Positions 34,502 to 44,659 are shown, counted from the first letter of the stretch. The stretch is DNA of 64,000 nt from Bacteroidota bacterium (GCA_018266795.1 JAFDZV010000013.1:1-64000), one strand, 5' to 3'. Notes: generated from the letters alone by a model not told the origin. Numbers and translations are program-made.

Positions 34502-34512
34502 TCCCTTCGCCC

Positions 34513-34550
34513 GGCGCCATGTACCAACCGTTCCGTTGATACATGGCGCC
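34513..34550 (+). terminator. Hairpin after the anti-sigma gene
   Basis: A perfect 11-bp stem GGCGCCATGTA / TACATGGCGCC with a 16-base loop starts 11 bases after the stop. There is no long T run (only CCGTCTTCG after it), so it may be a weak terminator or an RNA-stabilising hairpin. Confidence 0.5.
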
Positions 34551-34706
34551 GCTCCGTCTTCGCCATCGGCCACCATATCCCACTCATGCCTGCGCCGGAT
34601 TCGACGCGGTTCATCGCGGCGTTGTAATTTCATTCGCACCGGATGTGTCATTCCAGAAACGGAACAACAACACTTGGTGGGCCATCCATACACAATCCTC
34701 CAGGCC

Positions 34707-35663
34707 ATGAAGCAGACGTTACGTCGATACCTGATCCTACCCGCCATCGCGCTTGTCGCTGCAAGCGCCGCGCGCGGGCAGTTCCTTACACCGTTCACGG
34801 CGAAAGCCGGAATTCCAACGGCGGCATCCAAGGCGCGCGACTCGGTTGGAACCGATGCACAGCTTGCCTTCATCGCCACCTTCGGCCATCTCAGCCAATC
34901 CGGTCTTACGCTCGAGTTCAATCTCGATAACGGAGACGCGGACGGATGGGGATATACGTTCTTCTCACCGTCACAGAGCAAGAGCGCGACGCTTGGCGTT
35001 GTCAAGCTTCCGGTGCTGGGTTTCCAGACACAGAGCCTTGGATCGGGTCTGCCGGTGCCGTCGCAGTTGAACCTTGCGCTGGATACGGCCGGAGCGTATT
35101 CCAACAGCGATCAGATGATCGCGCGGTTGAAGCAGGATACTACCTTCAGCCGGTATCGCACCGAGCTTCCAAATGCGAAGCCGCAGTTCATAACGTTCGG
35201 GCAGTTGTTCACGGCGGACTCCGTGAACCTTCCGAACGGTTTCCCGCTCGATCAGCCGACGTGGACCATGCTGTTCACCGGCGGCGGCGACAGCTCGATG
35301 ACATGCTTCGTGGCGTCGAAGACCGGCGAGCACTTCTGCCGCCGCGTCACGCTCCCCTCCAGCGGAGTGTCCGCCGATGGGCGCGCCGCGGGAACTGCAG
35401 CGCTCGACGTACTGCCGAATCCAACAACCGGCCGCGCGCGGATCGATATCACGCTCCCTTCCGGTGTACGGACCGGCAGCGGAACAACGCTCATGTTGTT
35501 CGACATGCGAGGCGCAGCCGTGATGGACCTGAGCGCGGAGCTGGCACGGAACAACTTTGCGTTCGCGGAGTTCGATGCAACGCAGCTCACCGCCGGCGTA
35601 TACTACTGCCGCGTATCGGGAGACAACTGGAATGGAACGATCGGAGTGATCGTTCAGAAGTAG
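34707..35663 (+). CDS. T9SS-secreted protein, unknown function
   Basis: A 318-residue exported protein. The ATG at 34707 gives a signal peptide ending SAARGQ. The mature region is predicted mostly beta and has no recognised fold; motifs such as LDNGDADGWGYTFFSPSQ and GGGDSSMTCFVASKTGEHFC (one possible disulphide) are visible. The C-terminal part ALDVLPNPTTGRARIDITLP ... AGVYYCRVSGD is a T9SS type A sorting domain. It follows the anti-sigma gene in the same direction and ends in a good terminator; whether it belongs to that sigma regulon is unknown. Confidence 0.82.
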   Translation: MKQTLRRYLILPAIALVAASAARGQFLTPFTAKAGIPTAASKARDSVGTDAQLAFIATFGHLSQSGLTLEFNLDNGDADGWGYTFFSPSQSKSATLGVVKLPVLGFQTQSLGSGLPVPSQLNLALDTAGAYSNSDQMIARLKQDTTFSRYRTELPNAKPQFITFGQLFTADSVNLPNGFPLDQPTWTMLFTGGGDSSMTCFVASKTGEHFCRRVTLPSSGVSADGRAAGTAALDVLPNPTTGRARIDITLPSGVRTGSGTTLMLFDMRGAAVMDLSAELARNNFAFAEFDATQLTAGVYYCRVSGDNWNGTIGVIVQK

Positions 35664-35698
35664 TCACCCGCGCGTCCGCGAGCCAGCATGAGATCCGG

Positions 35699-35737
35699 AA
35701 AACAGATCCGTCATCGCGATGGATCTGTTTCTGTTTC
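35699..35737 (+). terminator. Rho-independent terminator
   Basis: AAAACAGATCC and GGATCTGTTT pair over at least 10 bp with an 11-base loop, followed by CTGTTTC. It lies 36 bases after the stop of the T9SS gene. The rest of the spacer to 35989 shows no gene; TATCTTGC at 35901-35908 resembles a -10/-7 box for the TldD gene. Confidence 0.75.
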
Positions 35738-35989
35738 GGCCCGCACCGCGCGCGCCTGCATGCCGCGCGGACCGTTGATGCCCCGCCGGAGGCGGGCACT
35801 TCCTGGCATTTGCAAACCAGCCGTTGCTCGTCCGTACATGCTGCTGCGTGAAGCCCGCTGCGGGCATGAAATCGGAGCGCAAGCAATTCACCGATTCCAT
35901 ATCTTGCCGATCGCCTTTTCAATTGCGTGCAGCGCAGCGCCATCGTGGTGCGAGTCACGCTTCGTACCCCAACTCAATTCGTAGCCTCA

Positions 35990-37555
35990 ATGCGACGCCG
36001 AGAGTTTCTGGGATGCTCCACCGCAGCCGCAGCCGGCCTGCTGTTCCTCCGCACGACGCGGCCCGCACTTGCCGGCTTCGTTGTTCCACCCGAAGCGGAT
36101 CTGAAGCAGTTGACTGCGGACGCACTCGATGCCGCGAAGAGCGCCGGCGCGTCGTACGCAGACATCAGGATCAATCACTATCGCAACCAGTTTGTCAGCA
36201 CGCGCGAGGATCAGGTGCAGTCCGCATCCGACAGCGAGAGCTTCGGCTTCGGCGTGCGCGTCCTCGCCAACGGGGCATGGGGGTTCTCCTCCAGCACGAT
36301 GGTGACGCGCGACGAGATGGTACGAGCGGCACGCGAGGCGGTGGCGATTGCGAAGGCCAACGCCGTGCTGCAGCGGAAGCCGGTGCAGCTGGCCCCCACG
36401 CCGGCCTATACGGATACGTGGCAGACACCGATCACGATCAACCCGTTCGACGTACCGATCCAGGAGAAGGCGGAACTTCTGCTCTCGGTAAACCGCGAGG
36501 CATTGAAGGCGAACGGAGCGCGCTATTGCGAATCGTCGATCTTCATTGCGAACGAGAACAAGACATTCGCCTCCTCCGAGGGCTCATATATCAAGCAGGA
36601 CATCTATCGTGTATGGCCGTCGTTCGAGGTAACGGCCGTATCGGCCGATGGAAGTGATTTTCAATCGCGTGCGGGTTACTGCATGCCGGTTGGCCGCGGC
36701 TACGAATACTGCAAGGAGTACCCCCTGCTGGACGATGCTCGGCGGGCCGGGGAGGACGCCGTGGCCAAGCTTTCGGCGCCGACAGTGGTGCCCGGAAAGC
36801 GGGATCTGATTCTGATGCCCTCGCACATGTGGCTGGTGATCCATGAATCCGTTGCGCACGCAACGGAGCTGGACCGCGCTCTTGGCTTCGAGGCGAATTT
36901 CGCCGGCACATCGTTCGTGACAACCAACAATCTCGGCAAACTGAAGTACGGTTCCGACATCGTCACGATTGCAGGCGACCGCACCGAGAAGTACGGCCTC
37001 TCCACGGTTGGCTACGATGATGAAGGCGTGAAGGCAAGCCGGTTCGACATCATCCGCAACGGCACCTTCGTGGACTACCAGACCATTCGCGAGCAGGCAG
37101 CATGGATCGGCGAGAAGGAATCACACGGCTGCGCCTACGCCGACAGCTACGAGCACATGCCGATGCAGCGCATGCCGAACGTGTCGCTTCTTCCCTCGGA
37201 GACGCCGACAAAGCCGGAGGACCTCGTTGCCGGTGTGGACGACGGTATCCTGATCAAGGGGAACGGATCCTGGTCGATCGACCAGCAACGCCGCAATCTG
37301 CAGTTCGGCGGTCAGGTGTTCCATCAGATCAAGGGAGGGAAGATCACCGGCATGCTGCGTGATGCCGCGTTCCAGGCAATGACAGTGGACTTCTGGAACT
37401 CCTGCGACGGCATCTGCTCCAGGGAGTATTACGAGCTGGGCGGATCGTACTGGTGCGGCAAGGCGCAGCCTGAACAGGCCGCGCCGGTATCGCATGGATG
37501 CGCACCCGCGCGATTCCGCAACATCAACTTCATCAACACGGGTCGGAAGGTGTAG
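35990..37555 (+). CDS. TldD-family metalloprotease with Tat signal
   Basis: A 521-residue TldD/PmbA family protein. The ATG at 35990 starts a twin-arginine signal, MRRREFLGCSTAAAAGL, cleaved near PALAG. The metal-binding motif HExxxH is present as HESVAH (His285, Glu286, His290), followed by ELDRALGFEANFAGTSF. In Escherichia coli, TldD and TldE form a cytoplasmic heterodimer that trims unfolded peptides and microcin or CcdA substrates. Here a Tat signal predicts export of the catalytic half. The partner gene starts 72 bases later. Confidence 0.9.
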   Translation: MRRREFLGCSTAAAAGLLFLRTTRPALAGFVVPPEADLKQLTADALDAAKSAGASYADIRINHYRNQFVSTREDQVQSASDSESFGFGVRVLANGAWGFSSSTMVTRDEMVRAAREAVAIAKANAVLQRKPVQLAPTPAYTDTWQTPITINPFDVPIQEKAELLLSVNREALKANGARYCESSIFIANENKTFASSEGSYIKQDIYRVWPSFEVTAVSADGSDFQSRAGYCMPVGRGYEYCKEYPLLDDARRAGEDAVAKLSAPTVVPGKRDLILMPSHMWLVIHESVAHATELDRALGFEANFAGTSFVTTNNLGKLKYGSDIVTIAGDRTEKYGLSTVGYDDEGVKASRFDIIRNGTFVDYQTIREQAAWIGEKESHGCAYADSYEHMPMQRMPNVSLLPSETPTKPEDLVAGVDDGILIKGNGSWSIDQQRRNLQFGGQVFHQIKGGKITGMLRDAAFQAMTVDFWNSCDGICSREYYELGGSYWCGKAQPEQAAPVSHGCAPARFRNINFINTGRKV

Positions 37556-37626
37556 CACATCGCGCTGCGGAAGCAACTCCTCGAGACAGGCAACCGAATC
37601 GTATCACTCGTCGTTCAATACTCGCG

Positions 37627-38955
37627 ATGCTATCACGTACTGAAGCACAGAAGATCATTGACGAGGTTCTTTCATACACGCATGCAGACGAGACCGAGGT
37701 GTCCGTGAGCATGGGTATATCGGGGAATCTTCGGTTCGCGCAGAACGTTCCCACCACGACGGGTGCGTCCACAAGCCTCTCGGTGAGCGTGTCCTGTGTT
37801 CACGGCAAGCGCGTTGGTTCGTTCTCCACAACCGAAATCGATTCCGCATCGTTGAAGGATGCCGTGCACCGCGCCGACGAACTGGCCCGCCTTGCACCGG
37901 AGAACCCGGAGTATATGCCGCGGCTTGGCGCGCAGACCTATTCGGAAACGCCAGGCTACGACGGAGCCACCGCGAAGCTGGGCCCCGCAGAACGTGTGAA
38001 GGTGGCGAAACGGGCAATCGACACCGCGCTGCCGACGGATCTGATCGCCGCCGGCTTCTACAGTAATGGGAGCGGCATGACGGCCCTCGGCAACTCGCGC
38101 GGGCTGTTCGGCTACAGCCGCTCCACCAATGCCTCCTACTCCCTCACTGTGCGCACCAACAGCGGCTCCGGCAGCGGTTGGGCGGCAGCGGAGTCGCACC
38201 GTGCAAAGGATATCGACGACAACGCCATCGCTCTCCGCGCCGCGAACAAGGCACTTCTCTCGCGCAGCCCGCAGCCGATCGAACCCGGCGCCTACCCCGT
38301 GATCCTCGAGCCATCCGCCGTTGGCGATATGCTCAATCTCTACTTCTGGAGCATGGGGCGCCGCGCTGCCGACGAAGGACGCAGCTACTTCTCCGAGCCC
38401 GGCGGCGGAACGAAGATCGGACAGAAGCTGTTCGATGACCGGCTCACCATTTATTCGGATCCGATGAACCCGATCGTCCCCTCCATACCGTGGGGCGACG
38501 ACGGGCTTCCGCTTGGCCGTACGGTCTGGTGCGAGAACGGCGTGCAGAAGGAGCTTCCGGTTGGTCGATTCTGGGCCGAGAAGAACGGGCTGAAGCCAGT
38601 GCCGTACGGATCCAACATCATCATGAACGGCGAGTCACATACGCTGGACGAATTGATCGCGTCGATGAAGTACGGCCTGCTGGTCACCAGCTTCTGGTAC
38701 ATCCGCCAGGTTGATCCGAAGACCGTCGTCAACACGGGGCTCACGCGCGACGGTGTGTTCCTGATCGAGAAGGGGAAGATCACCAAGCCGGTGATCAATC
38801 TCCGGTGGAACGAAAGCCCGATCGCCGTCTTCAAGAATATCGAGATGATGTCCAGGCCGGAACGGATCGTGACGCGCGAAGGGAATCAGCCGATGCTTGC
38901 CCCGGCCCTGAAGCTGAAGGAGTTTCACTTCACGAGCGTCAGCACATCCATTTGA
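37627..38955 (+). CDS. TldE/PmbA-like partner protein
   Basis: A 442-residue TldD/PmbA family protein that lacks the HExxxH motif, so it is the non-catalytic partner type. The family body is visible: ADETEVSVSMGISGNLRFAQ, the central LEPSAVGDMLNLYFWSMG and C-terminal FWYIRQVDPKTVVNTGLTRD. The start at 37627 gives MLSRTEAQKIIDEVL with no signal peptide. The open frame continues upstream but is not hydrophobic, so I see no matching Tat signal although the partner has one. It is co-oriented with the TldD gene. Confidence 0.88.
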   Translation: MLSRTEAQKIIDEVLSYTHADETEVSVSMGISGNLRFAQNVPTTTGASTSLSVSVSCVHGKRVGSFSTTEIDSASLKDAVHRADELARLAPENPEYMPRLGAQTYSETPGYDGATAKLGPAERVKVAKRAIDTALPTDLIAAGFYSNGSGMTALGNSRGLFGYSRSTNASYSLTVRTNSGSGSGWAAAESHRAKDIDDNAIALRAANKALLSRSPQPIEPGAYPVILEPSAVGDMLNLYFWSMGRRAADEGRSYFSEPGGGTKIGQKLFDDRLTIYSDPMNPIVPSIPWGDDGLPLGRTVWCENGVQKELPVGRFWAEKNGLKPVPYGSNIIMNGESHTLDELIASMKYGLLVTSFWYIRQVDPKTVVNTGLTRDGVFLIEKGKITKPVINLRWNESPIAVFKNIEMMSRPERIVTREGNQPMLAPALKLKEFHFTSVSTSI

Positions 38956-39144
38956 GCGAACGGTGTGCGATGACATCCGGCATCCGTGCCGCAGTCAGCG
39001 CGCACGCAAAGCGCCGGAGCCTTGCGGCTCAGGGCATCCGGTCAGGCCTGTGAATGGTTGCGCCCGCAGGGGGCGAACCCTGCGCCCGTAACGTAACCGC
39101 CATGCATACCGGAACGCAGGCGCATTCTTCTACCGTATTCGCCG

Positions 39145-40449
39145 ATGAACAACAGCCAGCAGACAACCCGCGCCATCACGGCCGCCATCATCGTGGCGGC
39201 GCTCGGCTACTTCGTGGACATCTACGATCTGATTCTCTTCAGCATCGTGCGCAAGCCGAGCCTTCTCGCGCTCCAGGTTCCTGTGGACCAGTTGAAGGAT
39301 GTCGGCGGGTGGTTGATGAACTGGCAGATGGGGGGCATGCTGCTGGGAGGGATACTATGGGGCATGCTCGGCGACAAACGCGGACGCCTGTCGGTACTCT
39401 TCGGCTCCATCCTTCTCTACTCGATCGCGAATATCTCCAACGGCATGGTGAACTCCCTGCCGATGTACGCAGTGCTTCGATTCATTGCGGGTGTTGGGCT
39501 TGCCGGCGAGCTGGGGGCGGGCATTACGCTGGTGAGCGAGATCATGCATCGCGAGAACCGCGGCTACGGTACCACCATCGTCGCTTCCGTCGGCATTCTC
39601 GGCGCGGTGGCCGCGTGGCTTGTGGGAGATGCATTCGGTTGGCGGAACGCATTCTACGTTGGCGGCGGAATGGGCCTAGTGCTCTTGATCCTCCGCGTCA
39701 GCGTCTACGAATCCGGCATGTTCACCGCCGTGAAGGAGTCAGACGTGGTTCGCGGCAGCTTCTTCAGCTTCTTCTCCGACGCCAACCGGCGCATGCGATA
39801 TCTTCGGTGCATTCTGATAGGCCTTCCGCTCTGGTTCGTGGTTGGCATTCTGGTATTCTACGGCGCGGAGTTCGGAGCCGCATTGATGATCAGTCGCGGG
39901 CCGATTCCCGGCACCGGCTTCCTGCACGATGCGTTCGCATTGCTGGCATCGATGACACCACCGCTGGTGCCCGACAGCGGCAAGGCTGTGATGTTCTGCT
40001 ACATCGGCCTCGCAGCCGGGGACATGGCGAGCGGGTTGCTGAGCCAGATGCTCCGCAGCCGCAAGAAAACCGTGCTGATATTTCTGATGCTGACGATCGT
40101 CTCGGTTGCCGTCTATCTTCTCAATCAGGGCAACTCCCTTACGATGTTCTATGCCCTCTGTGTCGGCCTGGGCATCGGTTCCGGCTACTGGGCCGTGTTC
40201 GTGACGATCGCCTCGGAGCAGTTCGGTACGAACATCCGTGCAACCGCAACAACCACGGTGCCCAATTTTGTGCGCGGCGCCGTGGTTCTTCTGAACGCGA
40301 TATTTCTGCCCCTCTCCAAGACGGCGCTTGGCGTTGTTGGAAGCGCCGCCATCATCGGTGCCGTTGTCATCGGTGTGGCGCTCATGATGCTGCGCGGCAT
40401 GGATGAAACGTTCGGCAAGGATCTGGATTATGTCGAGGGAATCAGCTGA
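39145..40449 (+). CDS. MFS transporter
   Basis: A 434-residue transporter of the major facilitator superfamily with about 12 membrane helices. The loop between helices 2 and 3 carries the MFS signature GMLGDKRGRLSVL. The sequence GYFVDIYDLILFSIV in helix 1 and GLAGELGAGITLVSE in helix 4 resemble metabolite/sugar:proton symporters. The substrate cannot be read from the sequence. It stands alone after the TldE gene, without obvious co-transcribed enzymes. Confidence 0.9.
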   Translation: MNNSQQTTRAITAAIIVAALGYFVDIYDLILFSIVRKPSLLALQVPVDQLKDVGGWLMNWQMGGMLLGGILWGMLGDKRGRLSVLFGSILLYSIANISNGMVNSLPMYAVLRFIAGVGLAGELGAGITLVSEIMHRENRGYGTTIVASVGILGAVAAWLVGDAFGWRNAFYVGGGMGLVLLILRVSVYESGMFTAVKESDVVRGSFFSFFSDANRRMRYLRCILIGLPLWFVVGILVFYGAEFGAALMISRGPIPGTGFLHDAFALLASMTPPLVPDSGKAVMFCYIGLAAGDMASGLLSQMLRSRKKTVLIFLMLTIVSVAVYLLNQGNSLTMFYALCVGLGIGSGYWAVFVTIASEQFGTNIRATATTTVPNFVRGAVVLLNAIFLPLSKTALGVVGSAAIIGAVVIGVALMMLRGMDETFGKDLDYVEGIS

Positions 40450-40597
40450 CGCACGCAGCGACGGCCGCGGACATGCCCCGGCAAGTGATTGTAGAGTGCA
40501 CGCATCTCCTTCCGCTCACGGCCGGCACCTGAGCAGACCTTGCGGCCGGGGCAGGCGAGCGTACCAAGAACCAGGCCGCCGGCCTGATGAGTATCGT

Positions 40598-43540
40598 ATG
40601 AATACCGTCCTTCGAAGTCCGAAACCACTCCTGTTGCTGCTGCTCTCCTTCGCGGTAGTCTCGGCGCTGCATGCCCAGATCTCCTACCCGGACTTCAACA
40701 ATACCGCCGGACTCAGGATGGTTGGGAAGGCGGCCGTTGGGCCCTCCAACAGCCTGCGCATCTCTCCCTCCACTGCCAACGCCGTCGGCGCCGTCTGGTA
40801 CGATGAGCGGCAGCTGGTCGGGGCAGGCTTCGTCGCCACATTCGCGTTCAAGATTTCCAATCCCGGCGGACAGACCGACGGCATCGCAAATGGCGGAGAC
40901 GGATTTGCATTCGTTGTTCAGAACGAGAGCGACAGCGCGATCGGTTACTCCGGCGGAAGCCTGGGGTACGAGGGAATCACCAAGAGCATCGCGATCGAGT
41001 TCGACACATGGAACGACGGATTCGCGCGCAACGGCGATCCGAACGGGAACCATGTCTCCATCAACACACGCGGCGTGTTCCCGAACTCATCGGACCACGG
41101 ATACTCCATCACCTCCACGATCGGTGTGCCCAACATGACCGATGGCGCCGTGCACAACGTGGTGATCCAGTACTACAACAAGGTGATGAGCATCTACATG
41201 GACAATTGCTCGCAGCCGATACTGGAGGCAGCCGTCGATCTGAATGCTCTCCTGAAGCTGGACAGCTCGAAAGCCTGGCTCGGCTTCACCGCTGCCTCCC
41301 TCTCCGCCTGGGAGAACCACGACATATTGAACTGGCGTACCGCGAGCGTTGGCCTGAACGTTCCCGATACCGTCAACATGTGCAACGGCGACAGCGTCGA
41401 GCTGCGCGTTCAATCACTTACCGCCAGCTGCACGTGGAACACGGGCGCACGGACGCCGGCGATCGTGGCCAAGACTTCAGGCGTCTACACGGTAAACGTG
41501 CTGGAGAACCTGGGATGCAGGCAGATTCTGTATTCGCGGACCGTTCACGTACAGACCGTGGATCTGCCGGAGCCCGACGTCCAGGCCAGCGGACCGTTGG
41601 ATCTCTGCAAGGGGGACATCATCACGCTCGACGCGGGAGTGGACGCCTACGCCTATCTCTGGTCCACCGGCGCCCGAACGCGAAAGATCGATGTGAACGA
41701 TTCGGGAACGTACTATGTGGATGTGATCGCGCCCGGCTGTTCGAAGCGATCGCAGCCGGTGCAGGTGCGCGTGCATCCGGTGCCGGCGCCAGTGATCACT
41801 CCCGTTGGCCGGATCGCACTCTGCCGGGGGGACAGCGTTACGCTGCAGGCTCCGTCGGGATATAAATCATACCGATGGTCCAACGGAGATACGAACGTGG
41901 TGATCCGCGTCGGCGACTCCACCAACTACACCGTTCAGGTTACGGACAGTGCCGGATGCACCGGCACCTCGCCGCCGCTTCTGGTGCGTGTGGTCCGGCA
42001 GCCGAGCCCCACCATCGTGCTTCACGGCCACGCACTCCTCTGTCCCGGCGACACCGTTGTGCTGGAGGCTCCGGCCGGATACGACCGCTATCTCTGGACC
42101 GACGGATCGACCGGCCAGGCATTTATTGCACGCAGCGCCGGCACCTACACCGTAACGGTCTCCACGGCGGAAGGCTGCTCCGGCACGGCGCAGCCGGTCA
42201 CGATCGCATTGGAGGCTCCGCCATCCCCCACGATCACCGTGGAGGGAAGCAGCAGCCTCTGCCCGGGGGACTCCGTACGGCTTCAGGCTCCGCCGGGCTT
42301 CAAGGTCTATCGCTGGTCCAACGGCGACACCACATCTTCCACACTGGTTCGCGCCGCCGGCAACTATTCGGTTACCGTTACGGACACGATTGGCTGCACC
42401 GGAACATCGCCGGTTGTCGAGATCACCATCTCCAACACGCTCACTCCGGTTATTACGCCGAGCGGACCAACCACACTCTGCCAGGGAGACAGCGTAACGC
42501 TGGAGGCGCCTCCCGGTTTCGCGTCGTATGCATGGTCCAGCGGAGAGAGCACGCCGGAAGTCGTTGTGCACGGCAGCGGCAGCTACAACGTAACGGTCCG
42601 AAGCACCGGAGGATGCACCGGCACGTCCGCACCGGTGGATGTAACGGTACATCCGCTCCCGGCAGCTCCAACGATCGTCGAGAGCAACGGCACGCTCACC
42701 ACGGTTTCCGCCTCCGCCTACCAGTGGTATCGCAATGGCGCCGCCATACCGGGCGCAACGAACAGGACGCTGCCGGTGCAGGCCGACGGGAGCTACGAGG
42801 TTGTGATCACGGACGCCAACGGATGTGGGGCCCGATCGGCGCCGTACACGATCAACACAACCGGTGTAAGCACGCGCGTCGCCATTGCGGCCGCCACCGG
42901 CAGCGTGGGCGATCGCGTGGAGATCCCGATCGTGCTGGACGCCTCCAACGGGCTGGACGACAGCCGCGCGCGCTCGTTCACGGCAACACTCCATTTCGAT
43001 GCCAGCATGCTTCTCCCCGCCGCCGACATGCCCCCGGGAACGGTGACGCAGGGCATGCGCGTGATCACCATCAACGGCAACCGCCCGGCAGGCCTGGTGA
43101 CAGGGGAGCTTGCGCGGCTCGCGTTCACGGCGATGCTGGGAGACTCGGCGGCAACGGAGGTCGTGCTGGATCACTTTGCGTGGCTCGACGGCTCGTGGGA
43201 TGTCGAGACAGCCAACGGCCGGTTCACGCTCACCGGCTATTGTACCAATGGTGGGGAACGGCTTCTGGAAGTAACCGCGGGTGCCGGACTGAAGAGTGTC
43301 CGGCCGAATCCCGCAACGGATGAACTGACGATCGGCTACGAACTGACAGAACGCGGCCGCACGCAGCTGATGCTCGCGGATGAAGCCGGACGGATTATTC
43401 GGACGTTGGAGGATCGGGAGACGATGCCGGGCACGTACGAGGCACGCTGCGATCTGCGCACGCTCCCCACGGGCACCTACACCTGTCTGCTCGAGACCCC
43501 GACGCAGCGTTTCACGGCGGGTGTGGTGGTGGTACACTGA
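40598..43540 (+). CDS. T9SS protein with lectin, Ig-like and cohesin-like domains
   Basis: A 980-residue exported protein. The ATG at 40598 gives a signal peptide ending SALHAQ. Residues about 30-245 match a legume/L-type lectin fold (GDGFAFVVQNE, IAIEFDTWNDG, NHVSINTRG). Six Ig/PKD-like repeats of about 80 residues follow (each with C-x-GDS/D-V-x-L, Y-W-S-x-G and a C-x-GT end), then a degenerate seventh (AYQWYRNGAAIPGA). A cohesin-like domain lies at about 765-890 (VGDRVEIPIVLDASNG). The last 80 residues are a T9SS type A sorting domain. The product is probably a surface glycan-binding adhesin. Confidence 0.88.
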   Translation: MNTVLRSPKPLLLLLLSFAVVSALHAQISYPDFNNTAGLRMVGKAAVGPSNSLRISPSTANAVGAVWYDERQLVGAGFVATFAFKISNPGGQTDGIANGGDGFAFVVQNESDSAIGYSGGSLGYEGITKSIAIEFDTWNDGFARNGDPNGNHVSINTRGVFPNSSDHGYSITSTIGVPNMTDGAVHNVVIQYYNKVMSIYMDNCSQPILEAAVDLNALLKLDSSKAWLGFTAASLSAWENHDILNWRTASVGLNVPDTVNMCNGDSVELRVQSLTASCTWNTGARTPAIVAKTSGVYTVNVLENLGCRQILYSRTVHVQTVDLPEPDVQASGPLDLCKGDIITLDAGVDAYAYLWSTGARTRKIDVNDSGTYYVDVIAPGCSKRSQPVQVRVHPVPAPVITPVGRIALCRGDSVTLQAPSGYKSYRWSNGDTNVVIRVGDSTNYTVQVTDSAGCTGTSPPLLVRVVRQPSPTIVLHGHALLCPGDTVVLEAPAGYDRYLWTDGSTGQAFIARSAGTYTVTVSTAEGCSGTAQPVTIALEAPPSPTITVEGSSSLCPGDSVRLQAPPGFKVYRWSNGDTTSSTLVRAAGNYSVTVTDTIGCTGTSPVVEITISNTLTPVITPSGPTTLCQGDSVTLEAPPGFASYAWSSGESTPEVVVHGSGSYNVTVRSTGGCTGTSAPVDVTVHPLPAAPTIVESNGTLTTVSASAYQWYRNGAAIPGATNRTLPVQADGSYEVVITDANGCGARSAPYTINTTGVSTRVAIAAATGSVGDRVEIPIVLDASNGLDDSRARSFTATLHFDASMLLPAADMPPGTVTQGMRVITINGNRPAGLVTGELARLAFTAMLGDSAATEVVLDHFAWLDGSWDVETANGRFTLTGYCTNGGERLLEVTAGAGLKSVRPNPATDELTIGYELTERGRTQLMLADEAGRIIRTLEDRETMPGTYEARCDLRTLPTGTYTCLLETPTQRFTAGVVVVH

Positions 43541-43671
43541 ACCACGGGTAGCGGCGGCACGCGTGCATACCTCCAATCTTCGAGGTTGCACACTCATCAC
43601 GGAGGACATCGTGCCGGGGCGCAGTCCAGGCGATATGACGGCCATCCAGCTGTCTCCAACGATCGATAAGA

Positions 43672-43703
43672 AAGCCTGCGCGAGGGTGCTCTCACGCAGG
43701 CTT
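43672..43703. terminator. Bidirectional terminator
   Basis: AAGCCTGCG and CGCAGGCTT form a 9-bp stem between two converging genes. On the minus strand the tail is TCTTATC, on the plus strand CGATGTG, so it mainly suits the DUF4249 gene. Confidence 0.65.
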
Positions 43704-43738
43704 CGATGTGTTCGCTTCGCAGCGTATGGATATCGAGG

Positions 43739-44644
43739 CTATTGGTTCATCAGCACGAACACATTCCTGTGTATGACGGCGGCCGAGCCGAACACGCCGA
43801 TGCCATCCCCCTTCACGTTCGCAAGGAGTGGATCGTACTGCGGGTTGCCGGTCCAGTAGGTCATCTTGAACCAGTTGATGAATGAGCGATCGGCTGCGTA
43901 GACGCTCACGTCCTGACGGCCGTACCACTTGAACGCGGCCCAGACAATCGGCGTGGTTGTGCTCGCCACGAAGCCCCAGCGGGCAACGTCGGTATAATGC
44001 CGCTCATCCTGCTTGTCCAGGTCGGGATTGATCCGCTGGTTCTTCTGCGATGTCGGGTTCGCGAGATACTTGCCGTACTCCAGCGTATCCTGCGCGCTGA
44101 CACGAATCAGAAACTCCTGGTTGCCGGACTTGTCGTCCCAGGTGAGATCGAGCGAGTCCGGCGGGTTCAGGTAGGCCGGGCTGCTCTTCGCCGGAATGCT
44201 CACCGTATCGACGGGCGGATGTATCCACGAGAACCTGCCCGGCGTCAACGTCTGCGCGGTGATCGTGCCGCCGCCCGGCACCGTGATCTCCAGCTTGTAG
44301 AGCATGTTCGGCTTCACCAGCTCCGTCGTATCGGGATAGTAGTACTCCCCCAGCCCGCTCTCATCCGCCTTGTAGGCCAGTTGCAGCGTGCGGCCGTCGG
44401 CAATGATCTTCACATTCGCATCCGGAACCACACCGCTTGCGATGCGAAATGTATCCGTGACGGACTGGGACTTCGAGACCACGATTCCCTGAATCGGCTG
44501 GTCCACGATCATGTATGCCTGCACCACATACTTGGGCTGATAGTCGTTGGGAGGCGCATCCTCACAGCCGGTAATCGAGGCGGCGAGAACAACGGCCAGC
44601 AACGGCAGCAGGCGCATACTCTTCATCGTCATGTAGCGTGTCAT
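43739..44644 (-). CDS. DUF4249 lipoprotein
   Basis: A 301-residue lipoprotein. The ATG at 44644 has GAGGTG about 7 bases before it and is preferred to the GTG at 44653. The signal ends LAASITGC, with the cysteine as lipid anchor. The mature start VVQAYMIVDQPIQGIVVSKS and the following region match DUF4249, periplasm-facing or surface lipoproteins coupled to TonB receptors. Its upstream neighbour is exactly such a receptor, only 15 bases away, so the two are an operon, probably for uptake of an unknown ligand. Confidence 0.9.
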   Translation of the reverse strand: MTRYMTMKSMRLLPLLAVVLAASITGCEDAPPNDYQPKYVVQAYMIVDQPIQGIVVSKSQSVTDTFRIASGVVPDANVKIIADGRTLQLAYKADESGLGEYYYPDTTELVKPNMLYKLEITVPGGGTITAQTLTPGRFSWIHPPVDTVSIPAKSSPAYLNPPDSLDLTWDDKSGNQEFLIRVSAQDTLEYGKYLANPTSQKNQRINPDLDKQDERHYTDVARWGFVASTTTPIVWAAFKWYGRQDVSVYAADRSFINWFKMTYWTGNPQYDPLLANVKGDGIGVFGSAAVIHRNVFVLMNQ

Positions 44645-44659
44645 TGGTCGCACCTCGGA

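Noticed and set aside
41867-43645. 592-codon minus-strand frame across the lectin/Ig gene
   Set aside because: It mirrors the repeated Ig-like units and has no recognisable domain.
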